A stretch of DNA of 64,000 nucleotides, from the NCBI GenBank assembly GCA_963575745.1, contig CAUYUJ010016154.1, forward strand, positions 207,583 to 271,582. Reading direction: 5' to 3'. Source of the DNA: Prorocentrum cordatum. Its lineage: Eukaryota > Sar > Dinophyceae > Prorocentrales > Prorocentraceae. Made by a program: the position numbers and the translations under genes. The notes under the pieces are model-generated. The model saw nothing but the letters and a program-made list of their open reading frames with translations. It was not told the origin of the DNA and did no database searches. This document shows positions 20,001 to 28,700 of this stretch, piece by piece (within the stretch, counting starts at the first letter, position 1; each line of letters starts with the position of its first letter).

Positions 20001-22696
20001 ACAAGTACAGCGCGCCGCGCGACACCAAGCTGGAGCCCAGGCCCAGGGCACCAGTGGTCTTTGACCAGTGGAAGCGACAGGCCCAGAACATGACCAAGTT
20101 CTTCGGGCTCGTCTTCGGACGGGAGCACGTCAAAGAGCCTCTGGACTGCCTGGAGATCCTGGCGCGGGAGTGCGAGAAGGACGACCACGCCTTCCCGCCC
20201 AAGTTCGTATATGAACTATGGGAGGAGCTGTGGTCGACCTGGTGTGAGCGCCTCCGAGAGAAGAAGCGAGGCCTCCTGCGTGTGCTGCAGACAGACAACC
20301 CCCGGAAGGAGGACCTCAAGATGGTGGCCTTCGCTCCCAAGGCGGACGGCCGTCCGGCGTTCGTCTTCCCCAACGTCTTTGACCTAGAGTCCCCCACGGG
20401 CTACTACCAGGAGGTCGTGCGCCCTCGCCAGCAGCGCTACTTGCAGACCGTCCTCAACGACTCGATGCACGGGGTGCGCGGCGTCCCGGGTAAGGCAGGA
20501 GAGGTCGGAGAAGGGGGCGAACCGGTTGTTGAGCTGCAGGATCAGCGGGCAGGAGCAGCGCCCAAGAGGAAGCCCAAGGCCAAGGCCCAGCCGAAGGCCA
20601 CCTCAGCGCGCGCCGCCTACCCCGCTGGCAAGCGGCTGAACGCACAGGAGATCAAGCTATCCGTCCGGCACGCGCCCTGCGACAAGCAGGGCAAGCCGCT
20701 CTGCTGGGACAACTCGACCTGGATCGGCTGCAAGAAGGGCACTCAAGGGTGCTCGCATTCACACGAGCTCATCAAGGGCCTGAAGGATGTGCACTGGACC
20801 GTGCAGTGCCAGCTGCTCAGGCGAGGCGGGCTCCGCAACGCTGCCAAGATCGCTCCAGCTTCGGTCAACGGGAGGATCGCGCAGCTGCGGGCCCAAGCCA
20901 AGACAGAAGCGGACAGCAAGCGGGCAGCAGGCGCGGCGGCGACGGAGAACCAGCCGACCAAGACGGGCTGGGCACCACCCGACGAGTACGCCGAGGTTCA
21001 GTGCACCGAGCTGGAGTCCGAGCTCCGCGAGGCTGCCCAGGGACCCGACGCCACCTGGCTGGAGGACCCGCGCGCCGACAGCCCCGCCCTGACTGGGACG
21101 AGCGTCTGCACAGACGCGGGGGCCTTGGCCCAGCAGAAGCTGCTCGCGGCTGTCCAGGAGAGCGGAGTGCTCGACCCCGTGAGCCACGCCAGTGGCTACC
21201 TACGGTCACATGTCTTGGCCCGCCTTGCCTGTGCTCGTGGGCGCGGGGAAGAGCTCTCAGTCGAGCAGGTACTCCTTGAGGCAACGCGCCACGGGGGCCC
21301 CACCTTGGCTGCCGAGGCTAGCGAGCTCCTGGACCGCATCGGGGCGAAAGCCGGCAACCTGGGGGCCGACCCAGACGTCATCATCACCCCAGTGCGGTGG
21401 AACGCGGAGAAGTCGGTGGGCCAGGGTTCCGTCACCGTGCAGGGCCAGACTTGGCATTACCTTGACTACCAGGACCAGCTGCCTCTCGATGAGTGTATCG
21501 CGAAGCGTCTGCATGTGCCCGCCGGAGTTTCGGAAGAACGCCAGTGTCTCCCACTCCATCTGGCGGCAGCCAAGCTCTGGGTGCAGCTCGAGGCACCACC
21601 TGACGCCCAGCAGGTCAAGGACCTGGCCCTCGAGATCCGCAGGGACCTCCTGGAGAAGGCGACCGACGCTGCTGCAGGCCTCGCTGACGCCCCACCCTGG
21701 ATATCTCCCAGGGAGGCCGAGGTCCGGATGCACATTCACGACGCGGTGCACCGCGACCACGACAAGGATGTCAGGTGTGTCGCCCTTTTCCCGTGCGAGG
21801 CGTTGGACGAAGTGGTGCTCAGAGTCTGGCGGGCAGATCACTGGGGTCATTTGGATATTGACACAGTCCTTCCAGCGGGGGAACCCAAACAGGAGTGCCA
21901 CGTGATCATCCATCGCGGGCACATGCGTGTCCTCCACCTTCCGCCCGGCGCCGAGGGCCGACGGGTGGCCGACGAGCTGATTCGCACCTGGGCCACGAGC
22001 GGGAAGGACCTCAAGGAGCTCCCCACCATGGGCTGGGAGACATACCTCGCTTCCGAGGAGGAGGGCAGCCCGGCGGTGTCCAGCAAACCCCCGCCGTGCC
22101 AACACTGCAGGGCACTTGCAGCACAGCAGCAGCAGCGTGGGAGAGCCGCCGGCGGTGCGCCCGCCGTGGTCGAGCTCCCCACCGAGGTGGCCTGCCCAGA
22201 CTTTAAGGACCTGGCACCTTTGCGCTCTCGACCCGCCTTCGCATGGGGGCTCAGGACGCGGGAGATCTTCGCCGGCACAGGGCGCTGGACACAGGCCATG
22301 AAGAACGCGGGCATCGCCACCAGCGAGTCCGTCGAGTACTACGGGCAGCCTCTGCTCGGCAAGGACCCCAGGCCGCAGTTCGACATCCGCGACCCGCTAG
22401 TGCGCGAGCGCCTGTACCAAGAGTTCAGTGCGCCTCCAGGCCCAGACGAAGCCAATGTGCTACAGTTCGCTCCTCCCTGCGTGAGCCACTGCCCCTGGCA
22501 GTTGGCGGCAGGAGGGACGAGGACCTTCGAGTGCCCAGGTGGGACAGGCGAGCGTCAAGTCGAGATCGATGGCAACGTGTTCGGGGAGTTCGCGTGCATA
22601 GGGGCAAAGCGGGGCTACGAGGCAGGACGAGAGTTTCTCATCGAGTCCCCAGCACGGGCGGCAGGTACCCCAAGCTCCGGGATCGACCCTGCATGA
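17072..22696 (+). CDS. retroelement ORF1: gag-like protein with CCCH finger and start of a C5-methyltransferase-like domain
   Basis: About 1,870 codons in the same frame as the preceding part. The first ATG of this stretch is 17321, but translation probably came from upstream. Visible in order, numbering codons from 17084: a Cys-rich start (LACCPCP); a membrane segment near residues 164-194 (FVWLWRWLGLTYKLLLYVIS) followed by Cys and poly-Arg; a long Pro/Ala/Glu-rich central region with helical stretches, as in gag proteins; a CCCH-type finger near 1207-1227 (Cys1207, Cys1216, Cys1223, His1227) suited to RNA binding; an unrecognised block with CHVIIHRGHMRVLHLPP; and from 1727 a methyltransferase-like start, EIFAGTGRW, with FAPPC (Cys1799) and FLIESP. 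A frameshift near 22655-22665 moves the rest into the next frame. The gag assignment rests on position and the finger, not on a recognised capsid fold. Confidence 0.7.
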   Translation, partial: TCGLVLACCPCPRRKTPGEAKIDKLVPPAAPPLTDVVWHGPAVGADPTTDWYRKSIKEGRGSKRGQNDLLIKVDYRVARLKLNMKSPERINRQGLWVEYDSVKGASDKGFRRELEQRDPRWLHLCRSAGCTGRKGRENELHCKEYAALDNEAIVDPGDYSKFTPCRIFVWLWRWLGLTYKLLLYVISWLSCCGACICRRRRRRRKTGDAEPGAQGSVARLLDQESESEVDVEDNPCEAVKVGLMIKGKMRPLAPEGCRDAARGEPTVLLVEDGRASDLKPSSEGNATACLCEHHKQIYKVLRYGEKCSQVTCFREAVGMASGVPLCLQHLGGDAAKAINDTSTGGRFFAGLRRRTQRSPAPRSRAPERAAAAPARSRTPERSTPAVPAPEAPTSPGDPVPAPVGPPRMLFEAPPVPKFPKSPTPPPMPLGQHFIVRARVQWPEGAQWMIFRGRAADAAAASTVAEYLDGAMALEVEDPTGTVIRFLVKPDGVIRAPAPGPSERLPAGFIEEMLHHAPLGCEELGISVLATSIPEKVWHKLAAWHGLPVGGRAGPLSEARWQLLREKVASLVRWHPEGGVAPSPSFEARATEADAKLRSHWQRLDRSSSPKPPAGSARRGSRSPSAEGGRAASSEAPASGESHQEDDGGDMMACYLEEKARGSSDAAAVQSVAAGFGEEAHQVLADLIRYAQHLRQQTTEPEELARLDGHIGSWEALQQVPSRPQTPEAAPSSLQGLLKLPPERHRSQGLPAAQADSAPSIETRPPRPPAAPAPALALGLRDTGPLPAAAGLAPVVRPQAPNVGALFRYDHHISDLGLLPGLAAAPARYAAGAPEEGGGSDPFGLMQPGAPLDANTARMLHALEGVASARRGDKAAQRGTVAALGRAEELDVYLARGCGQLTVEVCDEVLGRELFYALRRTCEQNKALMLAVEAPTTVSNRIAMACASLSFGGSSLDNLAPRSASAADFPTYKTVAFDKYSAPRDTKLEPRPRAPVVFDQWKRQAQNMTKFFGLVFGREHVKEPLDCLEILARECEKDDHAFPPKFVYELWEELWSTWCERLREKKRGLLRVLQTDNPRKEDLKMVAFAPKADGRPAFVFPNVFDLESPTGYYQEVVRPRQQRYLQTVLNDSMHGVRGVPGKAGEVGEGGEPVVELQDQRAGAAPKRKPKAKAQPKATSARAAYPAGKRLNAQEIKLSVRHAPCDKQGKPLCWDNSTWIGCKKGTQGCSHSHELIKGLKDVHWTVQCQLLRRGGLRNAAKIAPASVNGRIAQLRAQAKTEADSKRAAGAAATENQPTKTGWAPPDEYAEVQCTELESELREAAQGPDATWLEDPRADSPALTGTSVCTDAGALAQQKLLAAVQESGVLDPVSHASGYLRSHVLARLACARGRGEELSVEQVLLEATRHGGPTLAAEASELLDRIGAKAGNLGADPDVIITPVRWNAEKSVGQGSVTVQGQTWHYLDYQDQLPLDECIAKRLHVPAGVSEERQCLPLHLAAAKLWVQLEAPPDAQQVKDLALEIRRDLLEKATDAAAGLADAPPWISPREAEVRMHIHDAVHRDHDKDVRCVALFPCEALDEVVLRVWRADHWGHLDIDTVLPAGEPKQECHVIIHRGHMRVLHLPPGAEGRRVADELIRTWATSGKDLKELPTMGWETYLASEEEGSPAVSSKPPPCQHCRALAAQQQQRGRAAGGAPAVVELPTEVACPDFKDLAPLRSRPAFAWGLRTREIFAGTGRWTQAMKNAGIATSESVEYYGQPLLGKDPRPQFDIRDPLVRERLYQEFSAPPGPDEANVLQFAPPCVSHCPWQLAAGGTRTFECPGGTGERQVEIDGNVFGEFACIGAKRGYEAGREFLIESPARAAGTPSSGIDPA

Positions 22697-23886
22697 GAGC
22701 TCTGGTGCACGCGGCTGGGGCCCGGGCCCTCGCCATAGACATGTGCGAGTGGGGGCTCGCACCCCCGGACGAGCCCCAGTATCGGTACCAGAAGCGAACC
22801 TGGTGGCTGGTATCACTCGGGCTCTACCCTTACGCTCTGATCTTGGCCAGGCGGTGCTCGGGCAAGAACACGCACCGCACGTTGGAGGGCGGCCTGCCGT
22901 ACGACTTGACGGACGCCCAGGTGGAAGCCTACAACCTCGATACACGCACGCGGCTCAGCAAGGCCGAGGCAAGCGAGCTGATCAACCTCAGCACCAAGTT
23001 GGGTGAGGCCAGCGGGTGCTATGGCCTTGATGAGGACGGCGTCATAGTCAGGCTGCCCCCGGACGACAAGCTGCTCCGCGTGAACCAGCTCATCGCGCGA
23101 GCCGCCCCAAACAACTTCCGCTGGGCGCGGGTGGACTTCCGCACCAAGCGGCACTACTCCGCTCTGTCCGAGAACCAGTGGGCCCTCTACTTCGGAAAGA
23201 CCCCCGAGGGCGAGCTCCGACCCATCATCATCGGCACGCAAGCCCCGCCCAACCTGGAGGGTGGAGGGCGCGTCCCCAGCGGCACCCCCCAGCTCAGTGC
23301 TGCAGTGAAGGGGGAGCTGGGAAGCGCCGGCTTCGGGCTGGGGCTGCGGGGCATGCGGAGGACCCAGCACGCGGGGCAGTATGCGCCGCGGATGTGCGCT
23401 GCCTGGGCAGCCGTGCTGAAAGCAGCGGCTGCCGGCACCGCTCCCGAGAAGCTGGAACAGCAGATTGCGGCGATGGACGCCGAGGCGCGGGCTTTGGAGG
23501 ATAAGTTGGAAAGCAAGGTGGCGCGGGCCGGGCGTATTGACGCCCTGGAACAAGACCCCCCTCCTTCATCACGCCCGTCAGCCTGTGCGGCAGAGGGCGC
23601 CGTGACCGAGGACGGGACCATCAGCGAGCATGGCGAGAAGTGCGGCAGCTTGAAGAGGAGCGCCATCACTAGTAAAGCAGAGGAGGATCGGAACGGGTGC
23701 AGTTGCAGCTACGACGACAGCTGGCTTGAGGCCCCCCTCGGCGTCTCGGACTGCCTACCCCGCCCGAAACTGAGAAGCTCAACGGAGGTCAGGGTTGACG
23801 AGGGCTCAAAAGGCCCCCGTAGGGGCGGTCGTTCAAAGGACGGCTCCCAGAGAGAGACGTGGCGATGGAGGACGGCGGAAGCTTAA
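22243..23886 (+). pseudogene. first C5-cytosine-methyltransferase-like domain, frameshifted
   Basis: The N-terminal motifs lie in the ORF1 frame: motif I-like EIFAGTGRWTQAMKNAG (22262), motif IV-like FAPPCVSHC (22467) and motif VI-like FLIESP (22634). After a shift near 22660 the next frame continues with RYPKLRDRPCM and YQKRTWWLVS (22787), a motif VIII-like block, followed by about 300 residues of target-recognition-sized sequence and a coiled-coil-like stretch. The PPC triplet is the classical catalytic motif of cytosine-5 methyltransferases and would methylate DNA. The match is by motif order only and is distant; another Rossmann-fold methyltransferase is possible. Confidence 0.55.
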
Positions 23887-24724
23887 AGGGCGAACGCCGA
23901 AGTGAGGACGAGGTGGAGGTGGGGGCCGACGGCGAGCCGATCGCGATCGAGTGCGGTGGCGACGAGAAGCGGGGCGGCAAGCGGGGCGGCAAGCGAGGAG
24001 GCTGGAAGCGCAACAAAGCGCGCAAGCGTGAGGCGCGCGAAGCTGCCGCGCGAGGTGGAGGTGGACCTGGCGGAGGTGGTGATGGTGACGACGACGGGGG
24101 GAGAGCCCCGACGAGGATGAGGAGGAGGAGAACCGCCGCCAGAAGAAGGCGAGGGAAGCCGAGGATGAAGCATCCCGAGCCAGCCCAGTGCGAGTCTTTG
24201 TCCCGCAGAAGGGCGACCAGTGGGCGCTGCTCAAGGGGGGCCCGTTCGAGGCAGGAGAAGTCAAAGCGAAGCTGAGGGTCTCAGACGCGCTGTCCGGGTG
24301 CATCTTCGACGAGGACCAGCTGTACCTCTTCGAGTATACGGAGGACGAGGACACGGCAGGCGCACATGGGCCACCTCTCGACGACGAGGAGTCGGTGCGC
24401 CCTGGAGAGAAGCTGCTGCTGTGGGCCACGCTGAAGCCGCCGAAGGAGTGGACCAGCTGGAGCCCCCGGTGGGATCGGGATCAGCAGCCAGCACCTGGCA
24501 CCACAGCCCAAGCCGGCCAGCGGAGGGTCACAGCCAGGGTTGCTGACCGGGCTTCAGCCGCAGCGGCAGCTGCAGGATCAGGCGGGGCCGCAGCAAGCTC
24601 AGCAGCCAGCAGCAGCCGCATGCCAGCACCGACGTTCAGCGAGGTGGCCGCAGCAGCAGGAGGCGAAAGAGCGAGCTCAGTCCCACCGCCCAGCGGGGGA
24701 CTTCGAGGAGCTCAGGCGCCCTGA
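23859..24724 (+). CDS. linker ORFs: basic Gly/Lys/Arg-rich segment and a small folded domain
   Basis: Two overlapping frames between the methyltransferase-like region and the RT. The first (23859-24275) opens MAMEDGGSLKGERRSEDEVE and becomes strongly basic (KRGGKRGGKRGGWKRNK), as in nucleic-acid-binding tails. The second (24188-24724) has mixed, domain-like sequence, FVPQKGDQWALLKGGPFEAG and DQLYLFEYTEDEDTAG, then an Ala/Ser-rich tail. They probably belong to one gag-pol linker separated by an indel. No family is recognised. Confidence 0.45.
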
Positions 24725-24729
24725 GACGA

Positions 24730-27108
24730 GTGGAGGAGCAGCTCGCCGAGGCCCAAGGGCGCCACGCTCGCCTAGCAGGCGAGGGCAGCGACCAGGAGCG
24801 AAGCGCCGCACGCGCAGTCGGGCAGCTGGAGGTCAGGCGCAGCGAGGTACAGGCCCGCCGCGCCGCCAGGCTCGAGCGCGAGGCGCGCCAGAAGGAGCGC
24901 GAGGACCAGAGGGCCATGAGTGCCCCCCCGAGGCACCAAAGTCCGCAGGAGTCCCCAGGAGCCCCCCCTCCACCGGAGGCTGACGAGGACCACGAGGCCA
25001 CCTCCGATGAGGCAGGGCGCAGGGCCACCGAGGCACACCCGGGGGTAGCCTGCCGCGGGGGAGTCCACAAGTGCAATGCTGCGCGGCGTTTCGTGAGGAA
25101 CTTCAACGACGTACGGAAGGGCGGCAAGAGCAACGACCTCCAGCACGCGGATATCTTGAACCTGAACGGGATCGGGCAGATCAGCGACGCGTTGCTCCAG
25201 GAGCACCCTGGGGCGGATCCGCTGGACACCCAGATCGGGAAGGTCCTGGCGCGCTACGTGGAGGAGCATGAAGCGCTGAAGATAAAGATGAAGAGCCTCG
25301 GCATCCCGCGGGACGAGCACGCCGGAGGAGGGATCCTGGACCCCATATACGTCGAGACTGAGAAGACTTACGTCGAGGAGTACGAGGGCCAGGGCGCCCC
25401 CAGCGCTCGCAGCCGCAGCCGCAGTCGAGGTGCGGGGACAGCCCCCCCTGAGCGAGCGAGGTCCTCCGGAGGGGTGCAAGATGCCTCCGAGTCGTCCGCC
25501 TCTGAGACGATGGCCCCCACCGCGAGAGGCAGGCTGCGTGCGAGATCGCCGCTGGACGAGAGCCGCGGGCGCCGCACCGCCCCCGACCCAGGGGGCCCGG
25601 GGCGTAGATGCGGAGGCCCCGAGGTGCCGCCGGCGTGTGTTCGCCAGAGCGCGCACCACGAGAGTGGAGCGGGGGCACGCCAGAGCGAGCGCCCAACTGC
25701 GCCGCCGGCTGCCTCCCGCCCTGGAGCTCCTGAGGCTAAGGAGTACTTGGCTTGGTGCCTGGAGCACGCCGAGTTCGCCCCGGAGCTGGTGGAAGAGGTG
25801 ACGAGCCTGGGGAATCGTCTGCCCCTCGCAGCGGGAAGCGTGGAAGCTGCCGCGGCGCGGCTCCGCGAGGAGCGGGAGCGCGTCCTCGGGAATCCGCTCG
25901 GAGGGGTGCTCGACCCCGAGTTCGGCGCGGCCCTGGAAGAGGACCACAGGCAGTACCTCCACGAGATGGCCATCAAGGGTGTCCCCGTCCGGAGGCAGCA
26001 GCCCAGGCGGCGCACCGTGGCCAAGCCCCACGCCTCAGCACGGGACCACGCCCTGGAGATGTACGCCAAGGCCTGGAAGGACACCTCCTACGGCGCCGTG
26101 CTCTGGGCCACCCCAGAGGCCGAGGACGCCCTGTCCGCATCGGAGCTCATCGAGAGCCCGTCCAGGCGAGTGCCCAAGATGCTGCCCGACCGCACGGTGA
26201 GCAGCGAAGGGCGCCCCATACACGACATGCGCGTCGCCAACGGGGACTCGCCCAAGGAGCTGCACCCGCCGGCGCTTCAGCCGAAGCACGAAGCTCTCGT
26301 GCGCCTCTCCCTTTGGTGGTCAGTGCGCCACCCTGGGGTGCCGCAGGTGATAGCCAAGAGGGGCGTCTCGAGGGCCTTCAAGTGGCACTGGGTGCGCGAC
26401 GAGGACGTGGCCGAGTTCGGCACCTCTCTCCCGGGCGAGGCGTTGGGCATGGCCACGCGTGTGATCATGATCCACTGCGTGATGGTCTTCGGGTGGTCGG
26501 GGTCCCCGGGCGAGTATATGGCCTTCGCCTGGAGCGCCAAGTGGGGCCACGAGCGGCGCCGGCCGCCGGACCCTGAGGTCAACGACACAGTGCGCTGGTC
26601 GTCCAAGTGGCTGATGGACGACGGCGTCCTGGTCGAGCCGCTGGTCGGCCTCAGGCCCTGGCTCAGCGCAGCCGACTGCGACGCGGGCATGAGGCGTGCC
26701 CAGGGCAGCGAGGCAATCAACGTTGACAAAATGGCGGAGGAGGGTGCCTTCCAAGCAGAACAATTGGTCTGGGGCCTCTACCTGGACGTTGACAAGCAGC
26801 GCTCGAGGCTTCCGGAGCCCAAATGCGTGAAGGCCGCCCACCTCCTGGCGATCGACGAGCTTCGCTATGGGTGCCGCCGGGTTCCCATCAAGGTCGTCCA
26901 GGAGCTGAGGGGCTCCGCGCAGTTCTGGGTGGCCACGCAGCCGGCTATCCAGCCTGAGCTGCCAGTCATTGACCGCCTCCTCGGCGGAGGGCTCGGAGCG
27001 GCCTGGGCGGAGCCCAGAGGGAGCGCGGAGGAGGTTGCCCTCGCCTGGGACGAGTGGGATCAGACCCTCGAGCTGCTGCGGGTGATCTTCGACGCGCCCG
27101 AGGCTTGA
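24730..27108 (+). CDS. reverse transcriptase of the YR retroelement (motif A Asp replaced)
   Basis: 792 codons. Residues 1-100 are a charged coiled coil (RLEREARQKEREDQR), followed by a GIGQISDALLQEHPG segment and a Ser/Arg-rich linker. RT blocks begin near residue 480: PDRTVSSEGRPIHDMRVAN (template/nucleotide-binding fingers), motif A as IAKRGVSRAFKWHWV, motif B as VFGWSGSPGEYMAFAW, and motif C as WLMDDGVLV with Asp630-Asp631. The order and spacing fit DIRS/Ty3-group RT, which copies element RNA into DNA. In motif A the position normally held by the metal-binding Asp is Gly545 (GGC instead of GAC), so this copy should be inactive. The frame ends at 27108 and RNase H follows after a gap. Confidence 0.8.
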   Translation: MEEQLAEAQGRHARLAGEGSDQERSAARAVGQLEVRRSEVQARRAARLEREARQKEREDQRAMSAPPRHQSPQESPGAPPPPEADEDHEATSDEAGRRATEAHPGVACRGGVHKCNAARRFVRNFNDVRKGGKSNDLQHADILNLNGIGQISDALLQEHPGADPLDTQIGKVLARYVEEHEALKIKMKSLGIPRDEHAGGGILDPIYVETEKTYVEEYEGQGAPSARSRSRSRGAGTAPPERARSSGGVQDASESSASETMAPTARGRLRARSPLDESRGRRTAPDPGGPGRRCGGPEVPPACVRQSAHHESGAGARQSERPTAPPAASRPGAPEAKEYLAWCLEHAEFAPELVEEVTSLGNRLPLAAGSVEAAAARLREERERVLGNPLGGVLDPEFGAALEEDHRQYLHEMAIKGVPVRRQQPRRRTVAKPHASARDHALEMYAKAWKDTSYGAVLWATPEAEDALSASELIESPSRRVPKMLPDRTVSSEGRPIHDMRVANGDSPKELHPPALQPKHEALVRLSLWWSVRHPGVPQVIAKRGVSRAFKWHWVRDEDVAEFGTSLPGEALGMATRVIMIHCVMVFGWSGSPGEYMAFAWSAKWGHERRRPPDPEVNDTVRWSSKWLMDDGVLVEPLVGLRPWLSAADCDAGMRRAQGSEAINVDKMAEEGAFQAEQLVWGLYLDVDKQRSRLPEPKCVKAAHLLAIDELRYGCRRVPIKVVQELRGSAQFWVATQPAIQPELPVIDRLLGGGLGAAWAEPRGSAEEVALAWDEWDQTLELLRVIFDAPEA

Positions 27109-27204
27109 GCATCCACCTTTGAAGCAAGCTTCATTTCCTGTTTGGGGCCGCGCGAGCGCCTGGCACTACCAGGGGCCGCCGCCCGGACGAGGTGGACAGG
27201 GGGC

Positions 27205-27669
27205 GATGCTACCACGACGACCATCGGCAGCATAGACTAAGGGCGCGCGGTGGCCGGCAGCAAAGCGGCGCCACCCCACTACATGGCCGTGGATGCCGCC
27301 CCGCTCCTCCGCCAGCTGGAGGATGTGCTGAGCCACCCGGGGGCCGAGAAGGACTGGGCCATAGCTATCGTCGAGCTGCTCGCTTTCGTGGCCTTGGCCG
27401 CCGCAAGGGGCGACGAGTGGCAGGGCGAGCTGGTCTTCTACGTTACTGACAACATGAACGTGCGGTCGTGGATTTCCTAGAGGCGGCCCAAGCATCCACT
27501 CGCGAGGCACCTCGTCCGCCTCATTCAGCGCCTAGAGGCTTGCCACGGGTTCAGCACTACCGCACTGTACATCCGCACCTACCATAACGACATCGCGGAC
27601 TGGCTGTCGCGAGAGGAAGCCAAGAAGGTCCACTCCGAGCTCCTGCGCAAGGGGTGGACCGTATCGAAC
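27205..27669 (+). pseudogene. RNase H domain with an in-frame stop
   Basis: Catalytic-type residues are present in order: Glu in AIVELLAFVALA (27373), Asp in FYVTDNMNVRSWIS (27448) and Asp in YHNDIADWLSRE (27598). The last block, with N-x-x-AD-x-LSR, is characteristic of DIRS/Ty3-type RNase H. A TAG at 27478-27480 interrupts the frame between the second and third blocks. The domain removes RNA from the RNA/DNA hybrid after reverse transcription. It lies between RT and the second methyltransferase-like domain, as in DIRS-like elements. Confidence 0.75.
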
Positions 27670-28700
27670 CGCCCGAGGCGTGGGGGAAGATGCTGGCGGA
27701 GGCGAAGGAGCATCTCCTGCGGTTGCCTGGGGAGGAAGGGCCCATTGCGGAGTCAGCGCTCCGTCATCGGGCGCTGAGGACCCCCGCAGCGGTACCGCGC
27801 ACCCTGGCCCTCAAGGGGTGCCGAGGGCTGGAGCTCGGGAGCCCGCTGGGCACCTACGGGCGTACCTGGGAACGACTAGGTGGGGAGCTGACGACGAGCA
27901 ACTCAACGGAGGTGGACTGGATCATGTGCACGCTGTCCCTGGACCCGAAGGGTTTCGAGGTCGAGAAGCTGGTGTCCGCGGTCACCCGGGCAAGGCCGCA
28001 GATCGTCGTGGTCGATGCCCCAGGCAAGCTCGACCTGACCCGCGTCGTCAAGGCGCTGCGCAAGATGGGACACCGCACGTACGACCTGGAGGTCGTCTGC
28101 CCCCACTACGGCGACATGACGGCCCGAGCTCGAAGCCTGCTCGTGGCGGGCCGAGGACCAGCAGGCGCTGGCCTGGCGAGCATGCGCGTGCCGCCGGCGC
28201 GCCGCTGTCCACACGGGGTGAAGCACGCGCTGAAGGACAAGCTCAACGAGGGCGACCATCACTGGCTCGACGACGAGGGGAGCATCACGTGGGGGACCCA
28301 GCAGCCCGAGGTGGCTCCGACGCCATGCTGCCCAAGGGCATCGGCCACATCAAGCTCGCCAACACGAAGCACCTAATCTGCTCGATCGACGGCCCGATCG
28401 GCACGGTTCGCTGGCCCACAGAGGGCCCGGGCGGACCGGGGGGGACGTTGGTCCACATCCCGGGGAGCAGCGACGGGCGCGTCCGAGCGCTGTCGCCCGA
28501 AGAAGTCTGGATCGTGCAGGGGGGCGACGAATCAGCTTGGGTGGAGAGGCGGGCCCAGGGCGACTCCGAGGACACCCTGATGCGGGAGGCGGCGAGGTCC
28601 TTGCCACCAGAGACGGCTAGAGCTGTCCTGGGCGCCGTCGCAGACGCGACGCTGCAGACCACCCAGCGGGCAGGCGGCTGCCGCGACACCGCAGAGTCCG
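27648..28700 (+). pseudogene. second C5-methyltransferase-like domain
   Basis: Frame 27654-28376 gives motif I-like GLELGSPLGTYGRTWERLGG, RPQIVVVDAPGK where motif IV would lie, and HYGDMTARARSLLVAG, a good motif VIII match. After a shift near 28320 a second frame gives LPKGIGHIKLANTK and RALSPEEVWIVQGG, which resembles the conserved R-x-L-(S/T)-x-x-E...Q-G block following the target-recognition domain. The motif IV position reads DAPGK, not PPC, so no catalytic Cys is visible. DIRS-like elements often carry a methyltransferase domain between RNase H and recombinase, usually of the adenine (Dam) type; this one looks like the cytosine-5 type. Confidence 0.55.
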
